This document shows, piece by piece, positions 25,201 to 36,475 of a DNA stretch of 64,000 bases. How positions within the stretch are numbered: the stretch's first letter is position 1; each line of letters opens with the position of its first letter. This DNA is from Siniperca chuatsi (Eukaryota > Chordata > Actinopteri > Centrarchiformes > Sinipercidae), in the NCBI RefSeq assembly GCF_020085105.1, contig NC_058046.1, forward strand, positions 20,815,675 to 20,879,674, written 5' to 3'. The notes under the pieces are model-generated. The model was not told the DNA's origin, did not search any database, and saw only the letters and a list, made by a program, of their open reading frames with translations. The translations under genes were made by a program, and so were the position numbers.

Positions 25201-26871
25201 AGAAAGAAAGCACCAAGGACAGAAAAGCTGGATTTTGCAGGGCAGACTGACTATGGGCAGCTTGATGGAAATTTCCTCTTAACTGTCTGTTGAGTATCAA
25301 ACTCTGTTTCCCTGTGAACTTGAAATGTAGCTTAAAAGTTTTTGTTTCATCTCTCTTAAAACATGATAGTTTCAGCTATCAGCTAAGTTTTAGCTTGAAT
25401 TTCTGTTTGTTACAATCCAAAAGAGTCCAAAAGTGAAGAGTTTCCAGCATGAAATTTTTTTATTAATGTGTGTGTTTTCATTAGTGTATAATCACCTGAA
25501 AATAAGAATTGTTGTGTTTTCGTTACCTTCGATTAAGCCCTTTATATCTACAGAGGGAGCAGGTCCCTTTCCACGCTATGTTTCAAACCAAAAACTGGCT
25601 CTAGATTGGGCCGTTCACGTTCTTCGCGAGTTTCACGGCCACCGTAGTTTCTCCTACATGTTTGCAAGGGGAGGGTGATGCGAGCAGTGTTCAAACTGCA
25701 ATTTCACAGCTAGATGTCACTAAATCCTAAACACTGGACCTTTAAACCACACATACAGCACAATCCACTTCTCCTCACCTATCTGTTGTGGCAAATGCCA
25801 CAAACGCTTTAAAAACAACAACAAAGAGTTTTTCTTCTTGCTTCTCAACTCTGCAGGTGAAATACAAAGAGGTGAAAGCAAGAAATTCCCAGCTGCTTAA
25901 GATGCTCCAACAGGGAGAGAGTGAGTTGAACATAATTACACTAGATAGCCCTCCTTCCTTTTCTTTCCTAATGGAGGTTTAATGTGATCTGTCTAATGGT
26001 TTGTGATGTTTCTAACCTCTCCCCTTCAGTGAAAGATAAAGCAGAAATCCTTCTACATGTAGAAGAGCTACTACATATAAAAGAAGAACTGTCCTCACAG
26101 GTGTGTTACAGTGAGATAAAGACTATGAGAGAGGAATGTGGGTGTGTGAGATATTTGTACATGTATGTGCATTTGAATAATGTAATTTTTTTAATGTAGG
26201 TAACGTTACTACACGCTGCCCTTGAACAAGAAAGGTCTAAAGTCAAAGGTCTGCAGTCAGAACAACCAAAACAGGTGAGAGTTCAAATAATCACTGAGAA
26301 GCCATGATGCATTGTATGTGTGTGTGGGGTTGTCTGTGTATTAGTTGATGTTCACGTTTGTGTCTGTGTGTGTGTGTATACGTGGGTGTATATGTGAATA
26401 CGTGGGTGTGTGCACTTGCATGCATGTTCCTTCTTTCCCTGTCTGTAGACCAGAGAAAAAGCAGCCAGTAAGTCAGGTGCAGTGAAAGAAGTTGAAGTGT
26501 AAGTAACAGACACAGCACAGAAGTACAGTAATAAGTACAATTAAATTGAGTACAATTTGTTTTGCTATACCCAGCTGAGGTCAGGGTAGAACAGAAGTAA
26601 GCTTAGTTTCAGTTCGGAGAACTATTTTATTTTTTATTTTTACTTTTTAAAAATGCCACAGAGAATTTAATTGTATGTTTTCAAAGTTTAGTAAAACTTT
26701 GTTTCATGTGGTTTCTTTATTTTTTTTCACTTTGTATTTTTTATTGACCTTTAACTAGAATTAGGTCAATAAAATACTTTGTCATACTTATAAATAATTG
26801 TATACTTTCTGGGCGTTTCTGGTTGGCAGGGAAACAAGAAAGGGAAGAAAGGCTCGGAGATGGATCTATGA
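18872..26871 (+). CDS. gkap1: G kinase-anchoring protein 1 (GKAP1/GKAP42)
   Basis: Twelve coding exons: 18872-19114, 20244-20402, 20851-20928, 22844-22982, 23104-23132, 23351-23512, 23856-23942, 25857-25920, 26030-26100, 26200-26274, 26449-26496 and 26830-26871. They give about 398 residues (human 366). Family blocks are VPTTASRFALLQ at the start, a Lys-rich stretch then EQQQTEANE, LRNLAFKKIPQKS, WKQRDEQ, YEADLEKALILSKLE, FFNKLEDDV, KYKEVKARNSQLLKML, MKDKAEILL and LLHAALEQERSKVKGLQ. The protein is known to anchor cGMP-dependent protein kinase I at the Golgi; the C-terminal half is coiled coil. The 16-residue exon 26449-26496 seems to be an insertion relative to human. Its end is ambiguous: donor GTGTAA after 26496 keeps the human-like GNKKGKKGSEMDL ending, while donor GTAAGT after 26498 shifts the frame to a longer basic tail ending near 26895. 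Confidence 0.94.
19532..19605. repeat. Short dispersed repeat tail (GGCAATTTTATTTATAT type)
   Basis: It resembles the common fish repeat tail 'AAGGCAAGTTTATTTGTATAGCAC...TTTACAT' also seen at 45468-45535. It lies in gkap1 intron 1, directly left of a MITE copy. Confidence 0.5.
19608..19865. repeat. MITE-like palindromic element, copy A (gkap1 intron 1)
   Basis: It has GTTAATAGATTAATCTGTG on the left, AATTGATTAATCG inside, a CTGCTTCTC...GATTTGCTGCTTTTCTTTG core and ends TTGTTGCAGCCCTG. Related copies stand at about 34566-34805, 36113-36475, 40785-41075 and 57888-58240. All share ATTAAT/CGATT-rich ends and the 'CTGTTGGTC' or 'TTTAAGAAGCTGGAAT' core words. Confidence 0.7.
21136..21840 (-). mobile_element. 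5'-truncated non-LTR retrotransposon (LINE) with C-terminal ORF end
   Basis: On the minus strand, codons within about 21800-21598 encode the typical LINE ORF C-terminus: HPLHDVLVKQRSTFSGRL, then RHRKSFLPVAIKLSNSSL and a stop. A 3' UTR follows, ending at 21136 with repeated TTCTGA units. The 3' 220 bases match the inverted copy at 5323-5557 almost exactly. Only the last part of the reverse-transcriptase protein is present, so the copy is dead on arrival. Confidence 0.8.
22241..22272. repeat. (GT)16 microsatellite
   Basis: Sixteen uninterrupted GT units in gkap1 intron 3. Confidence 0.95.
24574..24797. repeat. 224-bp segment bounded by perfect 17-bp inverted repeats
   Basis: CCAGAGCCATGTAGAGA at 24574-24590 is the exact reverse complement of 24781-24797. 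The inside contains a separate LINE/SINE-type tail. This suggests a miniature element whose interior was invaded, or ends of a larger nested repeat. Confidence 0.6.
25545..25745 (-). repeat. Dispersed fish repeat ending AACACTGGACCTTTAAA
   Basis: Reverse-complemented, it begins TTTAAAGGTCCAGTGTTTAG and runs through TTTAGTGACATCTAGC, wording that I recognise as a very frequent spiny-rayed fish repeat. It lies in gkap1 intron 7. Confidence 0.6.
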
Positions 26872-26963
26872 AGGATTCAAAAGGAAAAGACCATAAAAGC
26901 AAAGTTAAATAAACGAATGAACAAATGAAGAAAAACGCTACTGATCACAATCAGGGTTCTTTC

Positions 26964-26984
26964 CTTTTTTTTTTTTTTTTTTTT
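26964..26984. repeat. T homopolymer run
   Basis: About 20 consecutive T after the gkap1 stop codon, in the 3' UTR. Confidence 0.9.
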
Positions 26985-27303
26985 AGTTCGGACTCCATGT
27001 CAGCATATAATGCATGCCCCTGTAATTACACACACACACACAGAATACACTCCAGACATAGCAGGATGTATTACACAGCTGAATAAGAGTTACAGAAGCT
27101 TTTAAAAATGATTGACTAAGTTTAAAGTTTGTGTTGAAATGGTGGCTTGGCACACAGTGCTGCCCTCTGCAGGCACAAGTGTGCCACTGCATCACTCATC
27201 TGTTGAAGGCCGTGTGCCTGATCTGTCTGTTGGGTTTAATGCCAAAATGACAGATGTAAAATGTATGTTTTTGTTTTGTTGTTTTTTTCCTCACTGTTGA
27301 GTT

Positions 27304-27309
27304 AATAAA
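27304..27309 (+). terminator. Probable polyadenylation signal of gkap1
   Basis: AATAAA about 430 bases after the stop codon, followed by a T-rich GU-type downstream stretch. This suggests a 3' UTR of about 26872-27330. Confidence 0.6.
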
Positions 27310-27329
27310 GGACTTTTTCAGTGAAAAAA

Positions 27330-28211
27330 TTCTTCCATTTTTTGTATATTGTCATGAAAGATTTTTATGAACCTGGGTCTGAAATGCAAAATGCAACTGT
27401 ACAGGCCCAAGCTGTATTTCTGTATGGGTATAGTGTAGCCATCGACAACTTGTTGGCACCAAAACTTTAATAATAATCATTTATAGAGCACTTTTCAAAA
27501 CCCAATTTAAAAGATGTCACTGATTCTTAAAACTCACTCCCAACCCTCATCATCTTGTAATAGGAAACGTCTGAGTTTTGTAATACAATCAGCAAGAGTA
27601 ACATCTTTCTTCCTATTGATAATCATTTTAAAGCATCACATGTCAAAGTTCAGCCCTGACTTCCACAGTTTGTGCAGCATAATTCAGTTGTAGCAGCTCT
27701 GAGCTGAAATCCAGAGAGAATAGAGATTATATTTGACTTTTGGACCCATAATACAGCCACTTTGGAGAAATTTGGGGAAATGTGCTTTTTTGAGGCTTTA
27801 AAAATATGTTTTGTGCAATCTGGATGGACTTTTTAAAAAGTGAAATAAATCAGAGCGCACATAGTCTTAGAACTGCCGATGATTATTACTGATTTTGTGT
27901 ACTATATCTTTAAGTTGACTCCGGTTACATAACTGTTAGTTATGAAATCATGTAATCAGACTGCTCGCAGTGGCACCCATGTGAAAAACTGTATATTATA
28001 AAAGGTAAGAAAGACAATACAAAGGTGTAGGATTTGTATCTACACCGCCCTGCGCAGCCTGGTCAGAGCTGGCACACATCCGCACAACTTTCTGCCGAGT
28101 CATCGGGACAGACACGCACCTCCGCCCCGGGACTGTGCGCTCCTCTCCAGGTCCGCTCATCTTCTTCTTCATCATCATCATCAGCAGCAGCAGCAGCCAG
28201 ACAGGACTGAG
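27330..28211 (+). promoter_or_regulatory. gkap1-ubiquilin spacer and ubiquilin promoter
   Basis: The left part is AT-rich and has a short repeat tail at 27466-27500 (AATCATTTATAGAGCACTTTTCAAA). From about 28040 to the ATG the DNA is GC- and CpG-rich, with a CAT/CAG-repeat-like stretch in the 5' UTR. This is the likely promoter. Confidence 0.55.
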
Positions 28212-31200
28212 ATGTCAGGCGCGGTGAAGGATGAACCGAGAGCACCGAGTGATTGTCAGAGGTCTGAAACGATCCACGTTGCCGTTAAAAGTCTCACAGA
28301 GAGCAAAGACTTCACCGTTAGCGGAGGCTGCACCGCCAGACAGGTCAAGATAATTTCGGTCTAAATGTAAAAATTGTTTGATTTGCGCTCAAGCTGTGGA
28401 CGAATGTGAAAACACGGACAAAGTCTGATGTTTTGGTGTCTGTGTGTACAGCTGAAATGGGGTCTAGCAGAGCGCCTGGGAGTCGCGGCAGAGCGGCTGG
28501 TGCTGATCCATTCCGGCCGGATCCTCAGAGAGTCAGAACTCCTGAGTCACCTTAAAGCACAAGATGGCTCAGTCAGCCTCTGCATGATCCAAAGGTACTC
28601 GGAAACATTTAAAGAGCTGACTCATGGGGTCATCAGACCCACATCATATATCCTAATTTACAGGAATGTACATTATGTGTCTAGAAATAGTAAACTGTGT
28701 GTTTTAGTATTCTACATACAGCACGTGGATGCCAGGGAGGACTCCTTTTTAAATTAGACACTTTACTTTTGTGCACCGAGACAGTCAATGTTGGTAAACC
28801 AGGATCACTTTTGCCTAAATCTAGAAATCAAATGGAAAGACAGTAAATTTGCAATGTCACTATAAGGTGCTCTGCTAAATATAGAACTGCACCGCATTGT
28901 CTTGTGATTGTTGGTGAAGTCATTTCTGTCCTGTGAGACAGGCTGGTAGAAGAACTGCATGTTGCACTACCAAAATAAAATTACGTTTATATCATTGCAA
29001 CAGATTTTAAAGGAGTGAAGGAGACAGAACAAAAAGTTGCAGGTCAACAAAGTCAGCACCCTATTCAGTTCCTTACTTTAGGGAAGAGTGTCCAATGTTT
29101 GTAAGTATGGACTGACCTGTTATGGGACACAATAACAGATTGAAATGAAAAATGGATGGTATTTTCCTAAAATGTACTGTTTAAACTTTTTTTTTCCTCA
29201 AATGCTTTTAAATTCAGCAATAATTTTATACAAACAAGCAAATGAAATAATGATTGTTTCACAGTAATCAGCATCAGTGTCAGACTCCCAAATAATGCAT
29301 TAAATTTGACTTGAGCCCAAAATACCTTTGCATGCATACAGTTGTCATTTTTTTTTACCACAGTACTGGAACTCTAGATTCAGATTCAGTCCATCCTTCT
29401 CAGGCCTCAGCATTCATCTGCTGCTCCCAACAGTGATCCAGCTCCAGATGAGGTCCAGTCAGAGCTCACAGCCGTTCTTGATCCTGACCCTGATAACTCC
29501 ACACCATCTCCCACCTCTCCCCTCTGTCTGGGTAAGAACTGCACAACACAGGAACTCCCCTCACCTCCAATTATTTTCTTCCTTTTCTCACATTTCAATC
29601 TCACATCACATTTGCATTTAATTTGTGTTTCCACTTTAAATTTTTCCTCTCCTCTCTATCTGGGCTTACATACTCCTGGTCTTTCGATCTGACCTTGTCT
29701 CCATAGTGGAAGGTCTGGACAGTCTTGGCCTAACAAACAGCGGGCGTGGCTTCTTCCCTGCGCTCCAGCGGCAGATGGAGAGCCAGCTGCTGGCTGACCC
29801 GCAGATAATGTGCCATGTCCTGGGCAGCCCCTTTGTGCAGAGCACCCTCTCCACCTCCAGCCCTCAACTTACCAGACAGCTCATTCTGTCAAATCCTCAA
29901 ATTCAGCAGCTCCTGCAGACAAACCCAGAGGTGGGAGATATACTTAACAACGCAGATGTCATCACACAGGTGGGGATAAAAAGGGTGTGTGAGTGTGTGT
30001 TTGAGGTACAGATTTGTTACGAGTTGTGACGGCATTATACTGTGTATGTGCAAAAATGCCCCACTGTACCAAGTTACTACTTATATCACTTAATTGTGAT
30101 TTTTTTTCATTTCACTGCGACTTGAACATAGTTGCTCCCTCCTTGACTAATTTCTCCCACCCATATGTTCAACATCTTCTTGCTCTTCCTTCCCTTTCCA
30201 GGTGCTGGAGCTCGTCAGGAACCCTGACATGATAGAGGAAGTGATGCGTAATGAAGACAGAGCATTAGACAATTTGCAGCCAGAGCAGGACAACCCTGAA
30301 ACCATCACTGGTGATTGTGATGGCCTTCAGAAGACAGACACAAAAAGTCTCAAATTATCACAGGTACAGGTTTGGAAATTGTGTTTTTCTGAATTATCTG
30401 TTCCGATAATGTCAAACTAATATTTTTCAATCTGTTGTTTTTGGTGTGTCTTTCAGATCCAGATAGGAGAACCCCCGGTTGTGACTACATCATCTGGGAA
30501 TCAACAGCCAACTGAAAAAGAAAGCGAGCAGACTTCACCCCTCTCCACTCACTCCACAGATCCTCTCAGAGAAGTGAACGCCACGCCCAGAGCTGATCCA
30601 AACCCTCAGAGCACTGCAGGCACGAAAATACAAATCCACACAGTTTAACTACACTAAGAGAGGGCCATGGGATAGTGGGGTAACCTACAATAACGCATGC
30701 TTTCTCAGTTTTACCCTTTTTTGTCCTTTGATGTATTTCAAGTTATTTTAAAGGTGTTGGTACTCAGCCATTTCCCCCCAAACAAACCAAGAAACAGGTC
30801 ATCAATTTTAATTGGCTGAACTATAACTATACATGTACATTTCTCCCTGCCTTTCTTCATCTTGTGTCTGTGGCCTCACCCCTCTTTTCCATCAGGCATG
30901 CAGTCACTGCTAGAGGAGATCATGGCCAGTCCAGGACTGATGGAGAGCCTGCTGTCTGGGCCGTATGTCAGCAGTCTCCTGAATTGCCTCAGCCAGAATC
31001 CTGACCTGGCTGCACAGGTGACACATACACAATTTATGGGTGGATGCAAGCACATAAACATGCATGGGCAGGGAACACATGAGAGCCAGTTAGATAGCTT
31101 GTTTTCACTTGACAGCTGCATAGCATTTTCTTCTTCCCAACCATGTAGTTATCTTTTAGATTATGTTATTTATGAGCATCTGAATCACATGGGCTGCAAT

Positions 31201-32974
31201 TCAGAGGTGTGGAACCAGGCTACAATCCACCCCTACCCCACGTCTTGTTAACATATCCCCATAATCTCTCCACACAAATCCTACACAAGTCTTACAGCCC
31301 ATACGGCTCTCATTTTCATACTGTTTCAGATGCTGCTGAGCCACCCTTTGTTCTCAGGAAATCCTCAGCTGCAGCAGCAGATGAGACAGCAGATCCCTCT
31401 CTTCCTGCAACAGGTTAGTTACTCTCCTCACTGTTAAACACTCTCACTTCTTGCAACTAGATAACATACAGTGATGTAATTATGATTTGCTCAATATTGG
31501 GCAAAATGTCTTATGTATATGATGATACATTCATCATTTACTTGTAGTCTTCCATAGTAAACTCCACACAGTCTCTGCTACAACTCCAGTGCTTATTGTT
31601 TCTGATTAATATCTTCATTATTAATGGCCAATGATAAATATGTAGATGCAGAGTCCAGAGCTGCTGTCAGCCATGTTGAACCCCAGAGCCATGGAGGCTC
31701 TGCTACAGATCCAACAGGCCCTACAGACTCTGGCTGCAGAGGCTCCTGCACTGATACCTACGTGAGTATAAATACACAAAACAAACGCACACAGTGCACC
31801 TCGAGCTGAAGATTACTCACAAGATTGGTTTAGTTTCTGGGTAGAAGCAGCACTTTTATGCAAAGTACCACCACATGTCTGTCTTGCAGGGCTGGACTCG
31901 GAAACATTGGAGCCAGTGTTAATGCTGCCCCTGAGCTAGCATCCGACTCTGTCCTTAACGGCCAATCAGGAAGTGGTCTTGGGGTTGCCACGGTGATAGA
32001 GCAGCAGCAGCAGCAGTTTGTACAACAGATGCTACAGGCACTGGCTAACAGCAATTATGGGGTATCTGAATGTTTCCTTATAACCTTGTTTTCTGCTTCT
32101 GTAATTGATCTGAACTGCGCCTGAATTTGAAATATCACCAGTAAATAACATTTTTAGGCCAAAGGTCAACTGGTACCTTCCCTTTACAATGCTGGCCTCT
32201 TCTTATTATTATCACAAAAGGCAAGCATATGATACAACATGTCCCTAATATGATGGTTCAGTCAAAGTATTTACACAGTAACACATTTAGAGAATAACTG
32301 CACCCAGTCTAATAATCTATAGTACCACGCTACACCACATCTGGCCACATCCAGCTGTGATGTTTGACGTGGTCAGAGGTTCGAGAGATTTATACCTTTC
32401 AACCTGTAGAGGCCAGTGCAGCTATGTTTTTCCTCCTTCCAAAATCTACTGTTGAGTTACTCTTTAAAGTTTGTCACATTAAGTAGAACAGGAGTCACTG
32501 TTGCTACCTGTGCTTCCCACATGCATTTGTGTGGTACAGTGTGGTCAAATAAGAAAATACAGTTAAGTATGCTGTGGACACATTTCTTGTCAAGATTCAG
32601 TCTAACTAAATAGACTGCATGATCTCCAGAAAGTTCATTCATCTGTTTGTTTCATTGTTCTTATTTATTTAAAAAGAGTGAAGGACAGAATAGGAGAGAC
32701 ACACGTGAAGTTTTGTCAAATTGTATGGCACGTTTTCACTCCCAGAGGCACAAAACCTGTTTACTTATTCTTTTTGATCGTGTTATTGTAATGAATAATA
32801 CTTTAAATATCTCTCCTGTCATGTCCTGTCAGGTCCATGGTGAGGAGGTTGAGTTCCAGGAGGAGCTGGAGCAGCTGAGCTCAATGGGCTTCAGCGACAG
32901 ACAGGCAAACCTTCAGGCCCTCATCAGCACAGGAGGAGACCTCACCACTGCTGTACAACACCTGCTCAGTCTCT

Positions 32975-32976
<2 letters not shown>
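28212..32976 (+). CDS. ubqln1: Diverged ubiquilin (UBQLN1-position ubiquilin)
   Basis: Eleven coding exons: 28212-28343, 28452-28594, 29434-29531, 29707-29969, 30202-30363, 30457-30619, 30896-31017, 31330-31413, 31646-31761, 31890-32061, 32833-32976. They give about 532 residues. An N-terminal ubiquitin-like domain (about 20-95: [19 protein letters not shown]) is followed by an acidic linker, STI1-type repeats (about 135-212 and 321-427: [72 protein letters not shown]) and a C-terminal UBA domain (about 489-531: [22 protein letters not shown]). Ubiquilins carry ubiquitinated or misfolded clients to the proteasome. Position between gkap1 and idnk matches human UBQLN1, but the UBL and linker are far more diverged than UBQLN1/2/4 usually are. 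The name is therefore by position. Odd points: a GC donor after 30619 and competing acceptors before exon 3. Confidence 0.88.
28595..29433 (+). other. Ubiquilin intron 2 with a strong decoy acceptor
   Basis: The intron ends at AG 29432-29433. A second AG at 29362-29363, behind a better T-tract, would add 70 bases and run into a stop. Confidence 0.65.
32062..32832 (+). other. Ubiquilin intron 10, nothing notable
   Basis: AT-rich intron before the UBA exon. No repeat or exon recognised with confidence. Confidence 0.6.

Positions 32977-33024
<48 letters not shown>
32975..33024. repeat. (CA)n microsatellite starting at the ubiquilin stop codon
   Basis: About 24 CA units begin inside the TGA stop codon and form the first part of the 3' UTR. 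Confidence 0.95.
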
Positions 33025-33026
<2 letters not shown>

Positions 33027-33100
33027 TGTTGATCTGTGCACATATACATACATAAGTAAATGCACATATACATATTAGATATAAGCACGCACACTCAAAC

Positions 33101-33102
<2 letters not shown>

Positions 33103-33135
<33 letters not shown>
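33103..33135. repeat. (AAT)n microsatellite and repeat tail
   Basis: About ten ATA/AAT units followed by TTATCATTATCAATGATTATAAAGTGCTTTAC, a tail typical of dispersed fish repeats. It lies in the ubiquilin 3' region. Confidence 0.85.
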
Positions 33136-34565
33136 CTTATCATTATCAATGATTATAAAGTGCTTTACAAAAATGAACATGAGACATGTAAGCCATATTT
33201 ACAGTATATTGCTGTACTTTCAAAGTAATCCTTATATTCATTCCTTAACTTCCCATACTAACCTCTGTCTGCAGTAGTACATTATGTTCAATCATAGCGT
33301 AACAGTCACCCTTAACCTAGTACGCTTAATACTTGTTTTTCTTTATCCGAATTGAGGGTCTAAGGATAGTGGGTACCGTATGATATACAGATTGTAAAGC
33401 CCCTTGAGGCAAATTTGTGATATTTGACTGTATAAATACATGTACAAATTGACTTGACTTGCTTTTTATGAAGTGAGAACTGAGAAAATGTACACATATA
33501 CAGTAGCAGGATTTTTCCTTCCTTTTTGTCCTTCCAGAGTGAATACTTTGGGTTAATATTAGGGTAAAAACAAAAGAATACAATCACTTTCACTCCGTCA
33601 GTGACACACACTGAAGCAGGTCCATACAGGCACTTCAATCCACCTTACATATGTAGACTTGTAGCAATTGCAAACGTAATCAGAGACAGGTCATGGATTA
33701 TTTATCTCTGTGCAACGATATGAAGCTCAAGGCGCTTTTCATCTTGCCACCTGGACAATAATGAAATCTTGTAACACCCAGAGACAGTCAGATGTCCTGG
33801 AAGCACACAGAGGATTCACACTCTCGGTCTCAGTCAGCAGACTGAACCAGGAGCACAATCTGTTGTGTGCTGTTCCCACTCTCCCTTGCTACTCTTGTGC
33901 TGTAAAGATCAGACACACCAGCTAATTATAAAGTTTGTGTCCAAAGGTAGACTCGGCTCCAAAAGATGTATTTAAAATGGAGAGGTTGACTTTGTGCAAA
34001 GCCAAAAAGTGCTTGAATGTCAATGTTTATATCACACAGGCTCACTTACAACACAACCTATGCTGATGATGATTATGATGATTTACTTTACATTGGTGAG
34101 GCTGTTCCTAGAAACCCTTTGTGCCAAACTATCTTTCACTGCACTTACTGGTAATACCTGGGATTTACTGTTATTTCCTTATGCTTATATTCAACCTAGC
34201 TCCAGTAAATACACCATGCCACAGTGTTTTTATGCCATAAGGAGTGGGTACATTTTGTATCCGTTTGGATTTCACTTAACAGCAAATACTTTCACTCATC
34301 TAGCTGACTTGTGGATCTGATGTAATCTGTAATCTGTTGAATGCAATTCTGTTATTTACTTTTTGAGTCAGTCAACAAAATTCTATTGTCCCTCAGATAT
34401 GTATGTGTTTTATTATGTATGCAGTTTGTCATTTCACACAAATTTATGGTGATGTCCTGCATTGTAAAACATGTTACATTCCCTTCATGCCTCCATGTTC
34501 ATTGTAATGTTAACAGTAGTTCTGCAATAGGCTTAACCTTACAGGTAATTCAACAGTAGTTTGGC

Positions 34566-34805
34566 TGCTACAAATGATTATTTTCATTATCAATTAATCT
34601 GTCGATTGTTTTTCTTTTGTGATTAATACATTCATCATTTTAGTCTCTAAAATGTCAGAAAATACAAAATCACAACTTCCCTAAACTAGCTAAAGGCCAA
34701 GGTGACGTCTTCAGGATCAACTAAGAGTCCAAAGTCCAAAGATGTTCCATTTACAATCATATTAAAAAGATTGACATTTGAGAAGCTGAAAATATATAAC
34801 ATTGT
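34566..34805. repeat. MITE-like element, copy B
   Basis: It starts ATGATTATTTTCATTATCAATTAATCTGTCGATT and carries GTCTCTAAAATGTCAGAAAATAC and CAAGGTGACGTCTTC. These are words of the same family as copies A, C, D and E. The right end is decayed. Confidence 0.7.
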
Positions 34806-36112
34806 ACCCAGAGTTGGTGTAGCAATCAATAAAGACAAGAGTCATACACAAACTGGTCTGCCATCTTTGATTGATAAAAACATCATTTATTAGTGTAACT
34901 ATAATCCAACACACTGTTCACCGAATTTGAGAGAAAATCCTCTACTCATCAAAATGAGTTATTAGTAAATCAAATCAGACTTTTTAAGTAGGTATTTTAC
35001 CATACTATTTTCTGTACTATTTACATCTACTCAACTACAAACACTAGAGGGCAATTACACTTAAACTCCTCAGTAATATCAGCAATTTTGGTTTGTATAG
35101 TTAGATATGTGAGTGTGTATCTGTGTGTGTGTTCATGAGGGTTGCACTGTTTTCCATGCCTGATTTTGTTTCCTCACTCACAGAAACCTAGTGGATTAAC
35201 TGACGCAGACGACACGTACTCTGACATCAGATATGTGTGCATGTGATCCACTTGACAACCTGTGCGTGTTTGTCTGTTGCTGCCAGACTGAGGGGGTTTT
35301 TATCTCTAGCGGCGTGTGTGTGTGTGTGTGCGGCCATTTGTCTGGATGTGTGAGATATGAGAGTAGCCAAGGGGGGTTTTCTGGATTAGAAGCTCCTAAA
35401 ATATTCGGGTTGAGGTTTGGAGATGAGTCACACCACAAAAACAGCTCTACACTGCTGAGTGGAGGTGTGTGTTTGGCAGAGAGTGTGGGGGTGTTGTGGT
35501 AATGGTCACCTGTGTGTGTGTGTGTCATCTGAAGATGCTTATAGATCAGGAAACAACGATCACAAAGCCTTGACCTGATCTGACCTTTAGTATGGTAACA
35601 ACCTATTGTCAGAGGAGCTAAACCTGCCTCACAGCAGTGTGCAGCAGTAAGGTGTTGAATCTAAATCCCTTTGTTCGTCTTTGATATTATTCTGTGTGAA
35701 GATTTTACTAAGATTGGTTGGTGCATTTGGCAGGTGATGTCAGTGCATGAAAGGTGGTTTGACAGATCAAATGATACAAAACATGATTTGCAGTAACCTG
35801 CAACTAAACTAATCCATTTACTGATGCTAAGTTGTCAGGAACTCCAGCAAAGCAGCTTAGATTTTTAAAAATCTATTTAAGAGCAGATGAGAGAAAACAG
35901 AAAAATCTGGAACAAAATATTGTGTTAAATCAAGTAGAATTTGTTAAGAAAGTAAATCATCAACACATCACGTGTGTTTCCACAGGCCTGGGATTCTGCT
36001 TCTAATTGTCATCTAAACCAAACTGAACCTAAATCATACAAATATATAAATTAACTTTTCAGGGATTAAGAAAAAAAGATTTATTTTCTGATGTATTTAA
36101 TGGGTTCCCTGT

Positions 36113-36475
36113 AGAGCTGAAACGATTAGTTGATTGACAGAAAATGAATAGGCATCTATTCTGATAATCCATTAATTGTTTGTCATTTTTCAAACAAAAA
36201 TTAGTTAACATTCCCTAATTCCAGCTTCTGAATTGTGAGGATTTTCTGCTTTTCATTGTCTAATGTGATTGTAAACTGAATATCTTTGAGTTTTGCACTG
36301 TTGGTCGGACAAATCAAAAATGAATGGGATAGCTAACTCTAATGCATTAAGATCAACTATTAAAGATCAAAGTTTAATGGTAAATAAAGCACCTTGGCCT
36401 TTAGGAAATTGTGGCCAACACTTTTCACCATTCTCTGATATTTTATAGACCAAATGATTAATCAATAATTCGAGT
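36113..36475. repeat. MITE-like element, copy C
   Basis: Starts GAGCTGAAACGATTAGTTGATTGACAG, contains GCTTTTCATTGTC, GCACTGTTGGTC and the right-end block TTTTATAGACCAAATGATTAATCAATAATTCGAG. Copy A shares the CTGCTTTTCTTTG and CTGTTGGTC core. Confidence 0.75.

Larger units (their letters stand above)
23943..25856 (+). other. gkap1 intron 7, repeat-rich
   Basis: About 1.9 kb intron. It holds a 17-bp inverted repeat pair (24574-24590 / 24781-24797), a fish repeat beginning CAATTTCAATTGGCTTTATTGGC near 24617, and a copy of the 'GTCCAGTGT' repeat at 25545-25745. No coding exon seen. Confidence 0.7.

Noticed and set aside
29364-29433. Extended ubiquilin exon 3 using the upstream acceptor
   Set aside because: It causes a stop in the phase given by exon 2, while the alternative frame is not protein-like. 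Kept only as a splice-variant finding.
33994-34320. 108-codon open frame on plus in the ubiquilin-idnk spacer
   Set aside because: No domain, no start context, no conserved motif and no splice partners; it is expected by chance in AT-rich DNA.
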